Source: Manis javanica
Taxonomy: Eukaryota > Chordata > Mammalia > Pholidota > Manidae
Reading direction: 5' to 3'
Assembly (NCBI RefSeq): GCF_040802235.1
Contig: NC_133161.1
Span: forward strand, 47,791,001 to 47,855,000
DNA length: 64,000 bases
Part shown: piece after piece, positions 11,767-22,565 of the stretch
Numbering within the stretch: position 1 is the stretch's first letter
Layout: each line of letters begins with the position of its first letter
Notes under the pieces: generated by a model
What the model was told of the DNA's origin: nothing
The model's input: the letters and a program-made list of their open reading frames with translations, nothing else
Databases searched by the model: none
Position numbers and translations under genes: made by a program

Positions 11767-12159
11767 GTAAACACCTCACATATCCCCATGCCTACTGGTT
11801 CATGGTTGACAGGAAAGAAAATGTTTGTCAAAACAATAAACCTGACCAACAACCTAATGCTGATGAAGAAGGCCCAGATCACCATTATTTGTTCTAAGTG
11901 GGAATGATTTTTTAAAATTGTTCCATGGGCCAAGGCTCCGTAAAACAGTATGGAAACAGTCCACCATATTTCTCAGAGAAGCAGAGAAGGAAAGCAAGCA
12001 TGTACAGAATTCTGGTGCACCAGGGAGAAAATCTGCCTCAGTGAATAGATGCTGCTGCAAAGATATTTTTAAATGGAATCTATAAATTGTGTTAGGAGCA
12101 GGGGTCTGTGCTTGATATTTTCATAGCAGGAGAAACACTGGGCTAGCAAACATATTCTG
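11767..12159. other. Intergenic, nothing identified
   Basis: No gene or repeat assigned; it leads into the old L1 that starts near 12160. Confidence 0.45.
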
Positions 12160-12944
12160 TTAGACTTTAGAATATGTGTTCATAAAGATGAACCAAATGG
12201 AAAATTTAGAAATTGAAAGCACAGTAATCAAAATTTTAAATGCACTATAAGGGATCAATAGCAGAATAGAGATAGCAGAAGAAAGTCAGTGAACTTGAAA
12301 ATAGATTTTTAAATATTATCCAATCTAAACAACAGAATGAAAAATGATTGGGGAAAAAGATGAACAGAGCTCAGGAAGTTGTGGAACAATACAAAAAGAT
12401 CTAGAGTTCACATCATTAGAGTCCTAGAAGAGAAAAAAGTACAGTGAAGAAAAAATATTTGAAGAAATAATGGCTAAAAGTGTCCTGAATTTGGTGAAAT
12501 ACATAAACCTAATTCCAGAAGTACAGTAAATCCAAAATAAGATAAAATCAAAGAAATACACACCCATGTCCAACATAATCAAATGCCAGAAAACTAAAGA
12601 AACAAAGAAAATATCTTAAGAGCAGAGGAAATGGCACAGTACGTACAAGGGAATAACAATTTAAATGGCTGCAGATTTATTATCAGAAGTGATGGAGGCA
12701 AGATAGAAGCAGAACAACATTTTGTAAAGTACTGAAAGAAAAGAATTGTCTAACCAAGAAAGAATTCTATATCCAGCAAAAATATCCTTCAGGGATGCAA
12801 AATGAAATACATCCTATTATGAAAGAAAATTAAGAGAATTTGTTGTTGGCAGACTAGCTAGACTATAATTGCTAAAGTAAAATATTCATACAGAAGGAAA
12901 AGGATATTAAAAGGAAATTAGAAATAAAATAAAATAAAATAAAA

Positions 12945-13135
12945 TAATTAGCATGCATGGGGGGGAGGGAGAAAGGGGAGGGAGGGCTGTACAACACAGA
13001 GAGGACAAGTAGTGATTCTACATTTTGCTATGCTGATGGACAGTGACCATAATGCGGTTTTTAGGGGGGACTTGATATAGGGGAGAGCATAGTAAACATA
13101 GTATTCTTCATATAAGTGTAGATTAAAGATAAAAA
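12945..13135 (+). repeat. L1 3' UTR end within the composite
   Basis: It aligns in order with the 3' end of the L1 at about 8150-8360: gtacaacacagagaggacaag, ctgatggacagtgacc, and agtaaacatagtattcttcat, closing with a run of ten A. Confidence 0.85.
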
Positions 13136-13303
13136 AAAAAGAAAAGAAAGAGAGAAAGAAAAGGGGGGTTACTCCTTGACAGGATAAAACAATTGGTAAA
13201 TCAAAGATTAATGCATGCTTTAAATATCCTTAATGTTGATCACTTAAAGAGTGTCAGATGATCAGCTATGGAGGTACTCTTTTCTGATAATATGCCTTTC
13301 TCT

Positions 13304-13334
13304 TAATAAATAAATAAATAAATAAATAAATAAA
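13304..13334 (+). repeat. (AAAT)n microsatellite
   Basis: A run of about seven AAAT units, directly readable, located between the unknown segment and the env-derived part of the composite. Confidence 0.95.
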
Positions 13335-13530
13335 GCAGTTCCTGTGTGCTGACCTCCAATGAGTTCTACACAGTGGTATAGAGGGCATGTAAAAGTGCGG
13401 GCAAAGGGTCTGTTTGTTTCTATGCAGAAGATCAAGGCCTAGCTTGGCTACCCAGAAAATGAACTAAGATACGATATGAGGAGGAGCTTCTGGCATCAGC
13501 ACTCTCTGGAGGACTCGTGCCGGGGGATGA

Positions 13531-14025
13531 TCATCAAAAAGCCTCCACAGGGATCTGGGTGATGCTGCGGTTGTGGCTGCATCCACCCCACCGTTTCCTG
13601 GACTTGCCATTGGAATGAGGAGGGAGATGTCTAGGCTGACATGTGCATACAGTGAGACAATGAATTTGACCGGATCTGTACTGTTGGAACTCAATCAGGA
13701 GTTGGGAGGGGTGCAAGTTGTAGTGCTCCAAAATCTTACGACTATAGACTATCTACGGTTAAAAGAACATATGGGATGTGAACAGATCCCAGAAATGGGT
13801 TGCTTTAATTTGTCTGATTTCTCTCAGACTGTTCAAGTACAGTTGGACAATATCCATCATATCATAGACAAATTTTCACAAATGCCTAGGGTGCCTAAAT
13901 GGTTTTCTTGGCTTCACTGGAGATGGATGGTAATTATAGATTTGCTTTTTTTATGTCACCGTATTCCTATTATGTTAATATGTGTGCGCAAGTTAGTTAG
14001 TAGTTTAAAACCTATACATACTTAA
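13531..14025 (+). pseudogene. Endogenous retrovirus env remnant, transmembrane subunit
   Basis: The frame is open from 13531 to the stop at 14023-14025 (164 codons) but has no ATG near its start. It reads like a retroviral TM subunit: an Ala-rich, fusion-peptide-like start; three N-X-S/T sites (codons at 13663, 13732 and 13807); a heptad-like helical stretch; a cysteine pair spaced CX7C at 13777-13803, as in the disulfide loop; a second helix; a Trp-rich membrane-proximal stretch; and a hydrophobic segment at about 13927-13986 with a short tail. Surface-subunit sequence upstream is missing or unrecognised. The layout favours a class II (beta-like) virus. It is a truncated relic within a processed insertion and is not expected to be expressed as an envelope. 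Confidence 0.72.
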
Positions 14026-14648
14026 GGTACTCTACAAGAAGATATGTCAAAGAAATAATCAATCCTCCCATGTTTCCTTCCATATGCTACCTCTATAGCT
14101 TTTCTTCTTCCTTCCTAATTACAACCCTTAAATAGAATTCGTGCCTCATATGGAATTTACCGAGTGTCATAATTCCTCCAGGTGGTAAAGATACCTCGAG
14201 ACAAGTGCTGGGCATAGAAGCCACAGGGCATAAATCTGCAAAGAAGTAAAAAGCTAACCTTTTCAAACAATATGGCTTCTCTCTCACTTACCAACTTTAC
14301 ATTTCCCTGTATGGCCCTGGAAGATGACTGGTTAGCCAGAGACGGGTAAGATTCCTCAAGGGAGGAACAACCTAAGACAGGCACAGTCGCAGGGGGGCCA
14401 TCAGGTGAGAAATTGGGGAACAACAGTGGTGAAGCTTAGAACCTCAACCCCCCCTGTTTAGAGAGAAAGCTTCTGTATCCATGGATGTTTTATTGCCCTT
14501 GTCTAGCTCGGATTAGCACATAGTCTACAGGCACACACCTGATCATCTACAATTGCTCTCTTACAACACTAAACTATGTTTTCTACCTTTATCTTGCATC
14601 TACCTACCACTTCAGCAGTTTATTAAAAATAAAAATAATAATAATAAT

Positions 14649-14982
14649 AAAGGGAGAAATGTGGGATCCACATATAAATCAACTATAAAAATCAAACGAA
14701 TATTCATATTTGACCTGATTGTTTATAGTTCATAATGCGTGATCAAAACCGAAAGTTTCTGTGATGAATGCCCTTGTACTGTTCACCATGTAAGAATTTA
14801 TTCACTATGTAAGAATTCGTTCACCATGTAAGAACTTGTTCGTTATGCTTCAGAAGATTGGAGACTGACGAGAACTAGGCTTGAGATGGATTAATGATTG
14901 TGCATTGAGCATTGACCACCCTCTACAGAATTTTATTGTTGTTAACAACCATTTGATCAATAAATATGAGAGATGCCCTCTC
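14649..14982 (+). other. Polypurine tract, U3 and R of the retroviral 3' LTR (polyadenylated end)
   Basis: A polypurine tract (aaagggagaaa, 14649-14659) is followed at once by TGTGGGATCCACA at 14660, the expected start of U3. The block ends 18 bases after AATAAA (14959-14964) in an A-rich tail rather than in a U5 and CA terminus. This is what a reverse-transcribed viral mRNA, not a provirus, would look like. Three 19-bp direct repeats lie at 14781-14837. Confidence 0.8.
14781..14837 (+). repeat. Three 19-bp tandem repeats in U3
   Basis: Units start at 14781, 14800 and 14819 and share the core ttcac.atgtaagaa. Four units of the same repeat occur in the related insertion at 19842-19917. Such repeats in a U3 region commonly act as enhancers. 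Confidence 0.9.
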
Positions 14983-17774
14983 AAAAAAATAAAATAAAAT
15001 AAAAGGAAATTAGAACATCAGGAATGAAGAAAGAACAAAAGAAATTCTAATTATCTGGGTAACTATGATAGATATTTCTTCTCCTCTTGAATTCTTTAAA
15101 ATATATTTAACAAATGAAAGGAAAAATTATAAGTTATAAATATAATTTACATTTAAACATCAAGGTAAATTATAAATATTTGTTTTCAATTTACATAGGT
15201 ATAATACATAAAACAAAACATAAATGAGGGAACCTATCTGGTGGTAAAATTTCTACATTCCATTTCAAGTAATCAAATATTGAAGTGATAAAATATCAAT
15301 AAAAATATAAAAGTTAATTGTGAAGAATAATGTATATTGTAATCCCTAGAGCAACTCCCAAAAAAAATTATACAAAGAGATACAGTGATATAATCCAAAA
15401 CAAGCTAGATAAATTAAAATGCAATACTAAAAAATATTCAAACAACCCAAAACAATGTAGGAAGGGAGAAATAAAAGAGCAAAAAGAAGAGGGAAAAAAA
15501 TAGATTAAAAATGATAGATATAAATCCATGTATAGGAATAATTATTTGAAATGTAAACAAATACACTAGTTAAAGACAGAGATTGTCAAAATAGATTTTT
15601 AAAGAAACATGGCCAAACAAACCATGCACAGTATATAAGAAGTTCACTTTAAATATGATGGTATAGGTAAATTGAAAGCAAAAAGAAACAAAACAAAAAC
15701 ATTCAAGCACTAATCAAAAGAAAGCTGGAATGGCAATATTAACACCAGAAAAAGTAGACTTCAGAGCAAAGAAAATCACCAAGGATAAACAGGGACATTA
15801 TGTAATGACAAAAAGAGTCAATTCACCTAGAAAACACAGTAGTCCTTAATGTGTATGTACTACAAACAGAGCTGCAAAACACATGAAGCAAAAGTGATAA
15901 AACCAACAGGAGAAATAGGCAAATTCACAAGTGTAATTGGAGGTTCCAACACTCTTCTTTCTATAATTGATTAAATCAGTAGAAATAAACTCAGTAAGGA
16001 TAAAGACATGAACATTGTCAATCAATTGAACATATTTGACATTTATTGAACATTCCACCCAACAACAGTAGAATACACACCCTTTTCAAATGCACATGAA
16101 ACAGTTTTATGGCCCATATCTTGGGTCTTTAAAAAAATTAACAAATTTAAAAGAACTAAGAAATATATATATATACAAAGCATGCTCTCTAACCAAAATG
16201 GAATTAAGCTAAAAATCAATAATATTAAAATAACTGAAAAGTCATCAAACACTTGGAACTAAAACGTAAAACTTCTAATTACTTTATGAGTCAAAAGAGT
16301 CTGAAAGGAAATTAGAAACTATTTTTCAATGAATAAAAATGAAAATATAACAGATCAAAATTTGTGGGATTCAGCTAAAGTAGTGTTTTAAAAAATGTAT
16401 AACATTAAGTATTTATATTAGAAAAAGAAAAAAAGTTTCCAATTAATTATTCTACCTAAAGACACTAAATAAAGAAGAGTAAAATAAACCCAACACAAGC
16501 AGAATGAAGAAAATGATAAAAACAAGATCACACTTCAATACAATTCAAATCAGAAAAAATTTAATATAAAAGCTGGTTCTTTGGAAAAATCAATAAAATT
16601 GATAGGCCTCTAGAAAGACTGACAAAGGAAAAAACAAAGGAGATACAAATCATCAGTACCAAGAATGCAAGCAAGAGGTCACTATAGAGGCTGCAGACAT
16701 TAAAAAGATAGAAGAATATTATTAATGATTTGATGTACAGAAGTTCTACAATTTAGATGAAATAAGCCAATTCCTCATTGGCTTATTCCTCAACGATACC
16801 ACAACTCATCCAAGATGAAACAGATAACTAGAATAGTCCCATAACTATTAAAGAAATTGAATTTATAGTTTAAAAAACTTTCAAAAAAGAAATCTCCTTG
16901 TCCATATGGTTTCACATATAAATTCTACAGAACATTTCAAGAAAAAAAATATAAAAATTCTACAAAATCTCTTCCAGAAAATAGTAGAGGAGAGAACACA
17001 TTTCAATATACCTTATAAGGCAAATAGTATATTAACAAAATTATACAAAGTCAGAAAAAGACATTTATAGACCAATGTGTCTTACTGTCATAGATAAAAA
17101 TACTCAACAAAATATCAGCTAATCAAATCCAGCAATATATGTAAAGAATAATATACCTTGACTGAGTGGGGTTCATCACATAATGCAAGGCTGATTAATA
17201 TACTAAGATCAAGCATATTAATTCTCTAAAGAAGGAAAATTATAAGATTCTATCAGCTGATATAAAAAAAGAAACCATTTAACAAAACTCAACATCCATG
17301 CATGATTTAAAAAGAAAAGAAAAAACCCTTAGCAAACTGGGGCAGAAGAGAACTTTCTCAATTTATGAAGGGCATCTACAAAAAACCCACAATGTCATAC
17401 TACATATGATTTATATATATAACTATATGTGACATAATGTCACTTAATACTGAAAACCTGAATGTTTTCTCTCCAAGACAGGAAATAAAGCAATAATGTC
17501 TACATCCACAACTCCTATTCAAAATTACACTGAAATCCTAGCCAGTGCAATATGATGAGAAAAAGGAATAAAGGACATACAGATTGAGAAAAGGTAAAAT
17601 TGTTCATGTTCTCAAATGATATCATTGTCTGTATAGAAAATCCCAAGGAACGTATTTTTTAAAAAACAGCTCTAGACATAATTAATTAGTTTAACAAGGT
17701 TGCAAAATACAAAGTCAACATATAACAATCCATTGTATTTTTACATACTGATAATAAACAGTAGGAAACCAAAA

Positions 17775-18198
17775 AAAAATTTTTTATTAAGGTATCATTG
17801 ATACACACTCTTATGAAGGTTTCACAAGAAAAACAATGTGTTTATTACATTCACCCTTATTATCAGGTCCCTCCTATACCCCATTGCAGTCACTGTCCAT
17901 CAGTGTAGTAAGATGCCACAGAGTCCCTATTTGTCTTCTCTGAGCTACACTGTCTTCCCTGTGACCCCACACACACCATGTGCACCAATCATGATACCCC
18001 ACAATCCCCTTCTCCCTCCCTCCCTACCCACCCTTCCCCACCCCTCCCCTTTGGTAACCACTAGTCCCTTCTTGGAGTCTGAGTCTGCTGCTATTTTGTT
18101 CCTTCAGTTTTGCTTCATTGTTATACTCCACAAATGAGGGAAATCATTTGGTATTCCTCTTTCTCTGCCTGACTTAGTTCACTGAGCATAATACCCTC
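17775..18198 (-). mobile_element. 5'-truncated young L1, reverse orientation
   Basis: A T-rich start (the complement of the A-tail) is followed by the reverse complement of the L1 3' UTR and the last part of ORF2. It matches the family of the L1 at 2876-8366, including the C-rich complement of its G-tract. The 13-bp repeat taggaaaccaaaa is found at 17762-17774 and 18199-18211. The old L1 continues on both sides. Confidence 0.88.
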
Positions 18199-19690
18199 TA
18201 GGAAACCAAAATTTTTAAATAATACCATTTACAATAGCCTTTTGAAATGAAATGAAACTAAAAACCTAACAAAATATACACAGTACCTATATCCTGAACA
18301 CTACAAAATACAGATGACAGAAATGAAAGAAGACCTAAATAAATGAAGAGACATACCATGATCGTAGACTAGAAGATTCATTATAGTAAAGATGTCAGTT
18401 CTCTCTAAATTGATCTATAGATTAAATTCAGTTCCAATGAAAATGCCAGAACTTTTTTGGTAAAAATAGACAAGCTGATTCTAAAATCTAAATAAATTCT
18501 ATTAAATGTAAATAGAATAGCCAAAACAATTATGAAGAATAAGTTTAAGGACTCACAATACTCAATTTTAAGACTTAACAAAACACTACAATAATCAAGA
18601 CAATACAGTATTGTAAGAGATGGGTAATAGATCATTGAAGCAGAACAGATAATCCAGAAATAGTCCCACAGAAATATGGCCAATTGACTTTTGACAAAGG
18701 TACAAATGAAAAAATGATAGTATTTTCAACAAATGGTGTTAGAACAACTGAGCATCCACATGTCAAAAAAAAAAATCGACCTAAACCTTAAATCTTATAA
18801 AAATATTAACTCAAAATAGATCTAAATAATGAAATATGTAAGCACAAAACTATTAGAAGAAAACATGAGAAAATCTTTGTGATTAGAGCTAAGAGTTCTT
18901 AGACATGACCACCAAAAGCACATTAATAAAAGAAAATATTGGCAAACTAGACTTACCAAATTTAAAAACATTTGTTCTGAAAAAGACACTTTTTAAAAAA
19001 TGAACAATCTATAAACTGGGAGAAAATATTTATAAATCACATATCCAACAAAGGTTTTATATTCAGAATATAAAGAACTCTCAAAAATTAACAAAAAGGG
19101 GAAAAGTAATTTAAAATTAGGCAAAGACTTGAACAGGCCCAACACTAAAGCAGGTATCCTGATGGCAAATAAAGACATGAAAAAAATGTTTAGTATCATT
19201 AGCCATTAGCAAAATATAAATTAAAACCGTAACAAGATGCTACTACACATGTACTAGAATGGTAAAATATTGTTTTAAATATAATCTGAGCAATATCAAG
19301 TACTGATTAGGATGTAGATCAACTGGAACTTTCATACACTGCTGGTGGGAATTCAAAATTATACATCTATTTTGAGGCAGTTTAGCAGTTACCATAGGCC
19401 CAACAATCCAACAACTAGGTATTTACCCTAAAGGTGGAAATTTAGGTTCACACAAAGATCTGTACACAATTGTTGTTAGCAGCTCTATATCACCAAATGC
19501 TGAGAACAACCTAAACGTGCCTCAACAGTTTAAGGCATAAACCAACTGGTACATTCACACAATGGGATACTACTCAGCAATAAAAAATAATAAACTATTG
19601 ATACACACACCTGGATAAATCTCAAATTCATTATGCTGAGTTAAAGAAACCAGTCTCAGAGGATTACATACCATATGATCTATATGATTC

Positions 19691-20436
19691 TTTTTTTTTT
19701 TTTGAGAGGGCACCTCTCATATTTATTGATCAAATGGTTGTTTACAACAATAAAATTCTGTATAGGGGACTCAATGCACAATCATTAATCAACCCCAAGC
19801 CTAACTCTCAACAGTCTCCAATCTTCTGAAGCATAATGAACGAGTTCTTACATGGTGAATAAGTTCTTACATAGTGAATAAGTTCTTACACAGCGAATAA
19901 GTTCTTACGTGGTGAATAGTGCAAGGGCAGTCATATCACAGAAACTTTCGGTTTTGATCATGCATCATGAACTATAAACAATCAAGTCAGATATGATTAT
20001 TCATTTGATTTTTATACTTGATTTATATGTGAATCCCACATTTCTCCCTTATTTTTTTTTTAAATAAAATGCTGAAGTGATAGGTAGATGCAAGATAAAG
20101 ATAGAAAGCATAAGTTAGTGCTGTAAGAAGGCAAATGTATATGATCAGGTCTGTGCCTATAGACTAAGTATTAATCCAAGCTAGACAAGGGCAACAAAAC
20201 ATCCACGGATGCAGAAGATTTCTCTCAAAACAGGGGGGTGAGATTCTAAGCCTCACCTCTGTTGACCCCCAATTTCTCACCTGATGGCCCCCCTGCGACT
20301 GTGCCTGTCTTAGGTTGTTCCTCCCTTGAGGAATCTTACCCGTCTCTGGCTGACCAGCCATCTTCCGGGGCCATACAGGGAAATGTAAATTTGATAAGTG
20401 AGAGAGAAGCAATATTCTTTGAAAAAGTTAGCTTTT
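19691..20436 (-). mobile_element. Polyadenylated retroviral RNA copy (same family as 14245-14990)
   Basis: It starts with 13 T at 19691-19703, then gives the reverse complement of R, U3, the polypurine tract and the segment 3' of env seen in the composite. It is 5'-truncated before the env frame. The 10-bp repeat tatatgattc flanks it at 19681-19690 and 20437-20446, and old L1 3' UTR sequence resumes immediately. The RNA 3' end coincides with that of the other copy. Four 19-bp U3 repeats lie at 19842-19917. The A-tail plus target duplication indicate L1 machinery rather than retroviral integration. Confidence 0.87.
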
Positions 20437-20675
20437 TATATGATTCCTTTCATATGACATTCTCAGAAAGACAAAGCTATACTGGAAGAGAAGAGATCAG
20501 TGGTTGCCAAGGTTTAGGAATTGAGGGATGGTTTGATCTACAAAGGGGTAACTAAGGAAGTTTCATTGGGTGTTGAGTTTTTCCAGATTGTGGTGGTGAT
20601 TACATGTATCTATACATATATTAAAATCCATAAAACCATACGCAAAAAAAATACTAATTTAATTAACATATTAAG

Positions 20676-21820
20676 GGTTTTTTTTAATGTTAAGGCAATT
20701 ATTTTTAAACAAAACAAAAACTGGTAGGGAAAGGACTCAAAAAGGAGACCCACAGGCCTGGACTTGAGTCCTGCCATGAAGGATCTTAAACCTTGTCCTT
20801 TATAAACCCTAATTATTAGCCACTGAAATTTATTTTCTCCAATCGCTCTCCTCTGTCTCATTCTCACATCAGTACTGGGTTCATGAGGATCCCTTTTCCT
20901 GGAAGGCATTTTTCTCTCCATTCTGGTATTTGGGTTGTTCAAATGCTACATCCTTCATTCCCCGATTTAAAAACTACCTTGTTCTTAATGCTTTGCTAAC
21001 CCATTTCCCTTTCCCTCTTAGCTGTAGTTAAATTTGCTCTTTCTTACAAAAAGTCAAATTATCATGTGTAGACCTCTTTTACAGCACTTAGCAGTTTCTC
21101 CCCAGTGTCATGGCTCCCTATGCTGCCTTACCATCCCTACCAGGCTACAGTCAAGAATGATCAAGAGTCTGAGATTTTCTCCTGCATAAAAGCTAACAAG
21201 TCAGCCTGCTACTGTTTCTCAGATGCTTGCAGAAAACTCTACTTCTGCATCAGAGACCAAGGACTTTATTACTCATGGCATAACAGGCAGCGTGGGGTCC
21301 CCTTGTCTTCCAAGACTGATGGGGGTGATGCAGGATTGCTCAGGTAGATGCACACACATTAGGTCTCTGTCACAGCTAAGATGCCCTGAGCTTAAGAAAC
21401 CCCCAATCTTACATGGACACTTGCTAACAAACCTGCCTAACTTTTGCCCCAGAGGAAGATATCTTTATTATCCTGCCCTCTGCCAAGGAGTAAGACACTA
21501 TCTCTGCCCTCTCAGGCTGTTTACCAAACAGCCTTAAGAAAAGGGCCCAGGACCAATGCTGATATAGATGTATAGGAATTCCAAGGACACTTGCCCCCTA
21601 GCAACTATCATCTCGCTAAAGATCTAAATTTGATTCACTATTGAGTCACCTGAGCATCTTGCCCAAAAGGTACCTTTGGGGTAGTATATGTTCAGTATTT
21701 GTTAACTCTGTAAACACAGATTTGTCAAGGAAATTTTAACTTGGAATGGGCTGAGGAGGGACCTGAAGTCTTATGTGGAAGTGGGCAGTCAGTCCAGAAG
21801 TAACTCTGAGTTTACAAAAA
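20676..21820. other. Intergenic, nothing identified
   Basis: Mixed composition, with no gene, RNA or clear repeat. The open frames seen here (up to about 110 codons) lack recognisable protein character. Confidence 0.5.
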
Positions 21821-21999
21821 AATATATATATGAAGTTAAGAAATACAAATTGAGGATTTACCTGCCTAAAGGATACTTTGTCTATAAATGAAACACTGTG
21901 ACTCTGATGTCAGGACACAGCACCCACTATTGGTCCAGTTTCTCCCAAAACATAAAGGAATCACTGGATACAGGGGAAAGATGCTCATTAATGTAGCCA

Positions 22000-22425
22000 A
22001 GAAGTAGGGGCACCCCAGATTGTCCATGGAAAAAAAATATATGGCATACATGTACAATGGAATATTATGAAGCCTTCAAAAAGACAGAAATCCTGTCACA
22101 TGCTGCAACATGGATGAACCTGTAGGACAGCATGCTGAGTGACTGAAGCTGCTCACAAAAAGCAAATACTGTGTGATTCCATTTTGTGAAATAACTAGAG
22201 TAGTTGAAATCATTGAAACAAAGCAGAAGGGTGGTTGCCAGGGGTCAGGGGAGGGAGAAATGGGAAGTTGTTTCATGGGCCTAAAGTTTCAGTTTGTCAA
22301 GATGAAAATGTTCTAGATTTCTGTTACACAACAATATGAATATATAGTTAACACTACTGAAGTGGACACTTAAAAATGGTTAAGGGAATAAATAATTTTA
22401 TATTAGGTTTTTTTTAAACCACAAG
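22000..22425 (+). repeat. Old L1 3' end
   Basis: Decayed ORF2-end wording ('tacaatggaatattatgaagcc', 'catgctgcaacatggatgaacc') is followed by an L1M-type 3' UTR with 'gtggttgccaggggtcagggg' and an A-rich close near 22420. Confidence 0.75.
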
Positions 22426-22439
22426 AAAATTTTTAAAAA

Positions 22440-22565
22440 TACATCTCTAGGCCCTACCCTTGGTCTGAATGAGACTCCTCGGCACTTAGCCTGGTCATCT
22501 GCATTAACAAGCTCCCCAAGTGGTTTGGAAGCACATTCAAATTGGAGAAGTCCTGCTCTAGAACA
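22440..22565 (-). repeat. MER5-like DNA transposon fragment
   Basis: The complement carries MER5-type wording, such as an 'aaattggagaagtcctg' end and a 'catctgcattaacaagctcc' core. This is a non-autonomous hAT relic, assigned by eye. Confidence 0.45.

Larger units (their letters stand above)
12924..15000 (+). mobile_element. L1 3' end / endogenous retrovirus composite insertion with one outer target duplication
   Basis: The 2077-bp block is bounded by a perfect 15-bp repeat, aaaaggaaattagaa (12909-12923 and 15001-15015); old L1 sequence continues on both sides. In order it holds: (ATAAA)n; an L1 3' UTR end (about 12945-13130); an A- and G-rich joint; about 180 bp of unknown sequence; an (AAAT)n run (13304-13334); a retroviral env transmembrane fragment (open 13531-14025); a 3' segment; a polypurine tract; U3 and R ending about 18 bases after AATAAA (14959-14964); and an A-rich tail. 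The tail and duplication indicate L1-type insertion of RNA. Either the whole block moved as one unit, or a retroviral RNA copy landed in the A-tail of an L1 fragment. Confidence 0.82.
12160..20675 (+). mobile_element. Ancient L1 (L1M-like), host to three younger insertions
   Basis: Decayed ORF1-like sequence (12160-12900), spacer and ORF2 endonuclease-like sequence (about 15570-16100), RT-like sequence with a decayed catalytic region near 17615, and an L1 3' UTR (20447-20675) are collinear on the plus strand. They are interrupted at 12924-15000, 17775-18198 and 19691-20436 by younger insertions, each with its own target duplication. Removing these leaves roughly 5.2 kb of old L1. No long open frame survives; divergence is far greater than in the L1 at 2876-8366. 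The outer boundaries are approximate. Confidence 0.8.

Noticed and set aside
11585-11779. Arg/Lys/Glu-rich minus-strand frame
   Set aside because: It is translation of a polypyrimidine/polypurine tract.
12924-15000. Intact provirus
   Set aside because: Only one U3-R end is present, there is no 5' LTR, gag, pol or U5, and the 3' end is an A-tail inside a variable-length L1-type duplication.
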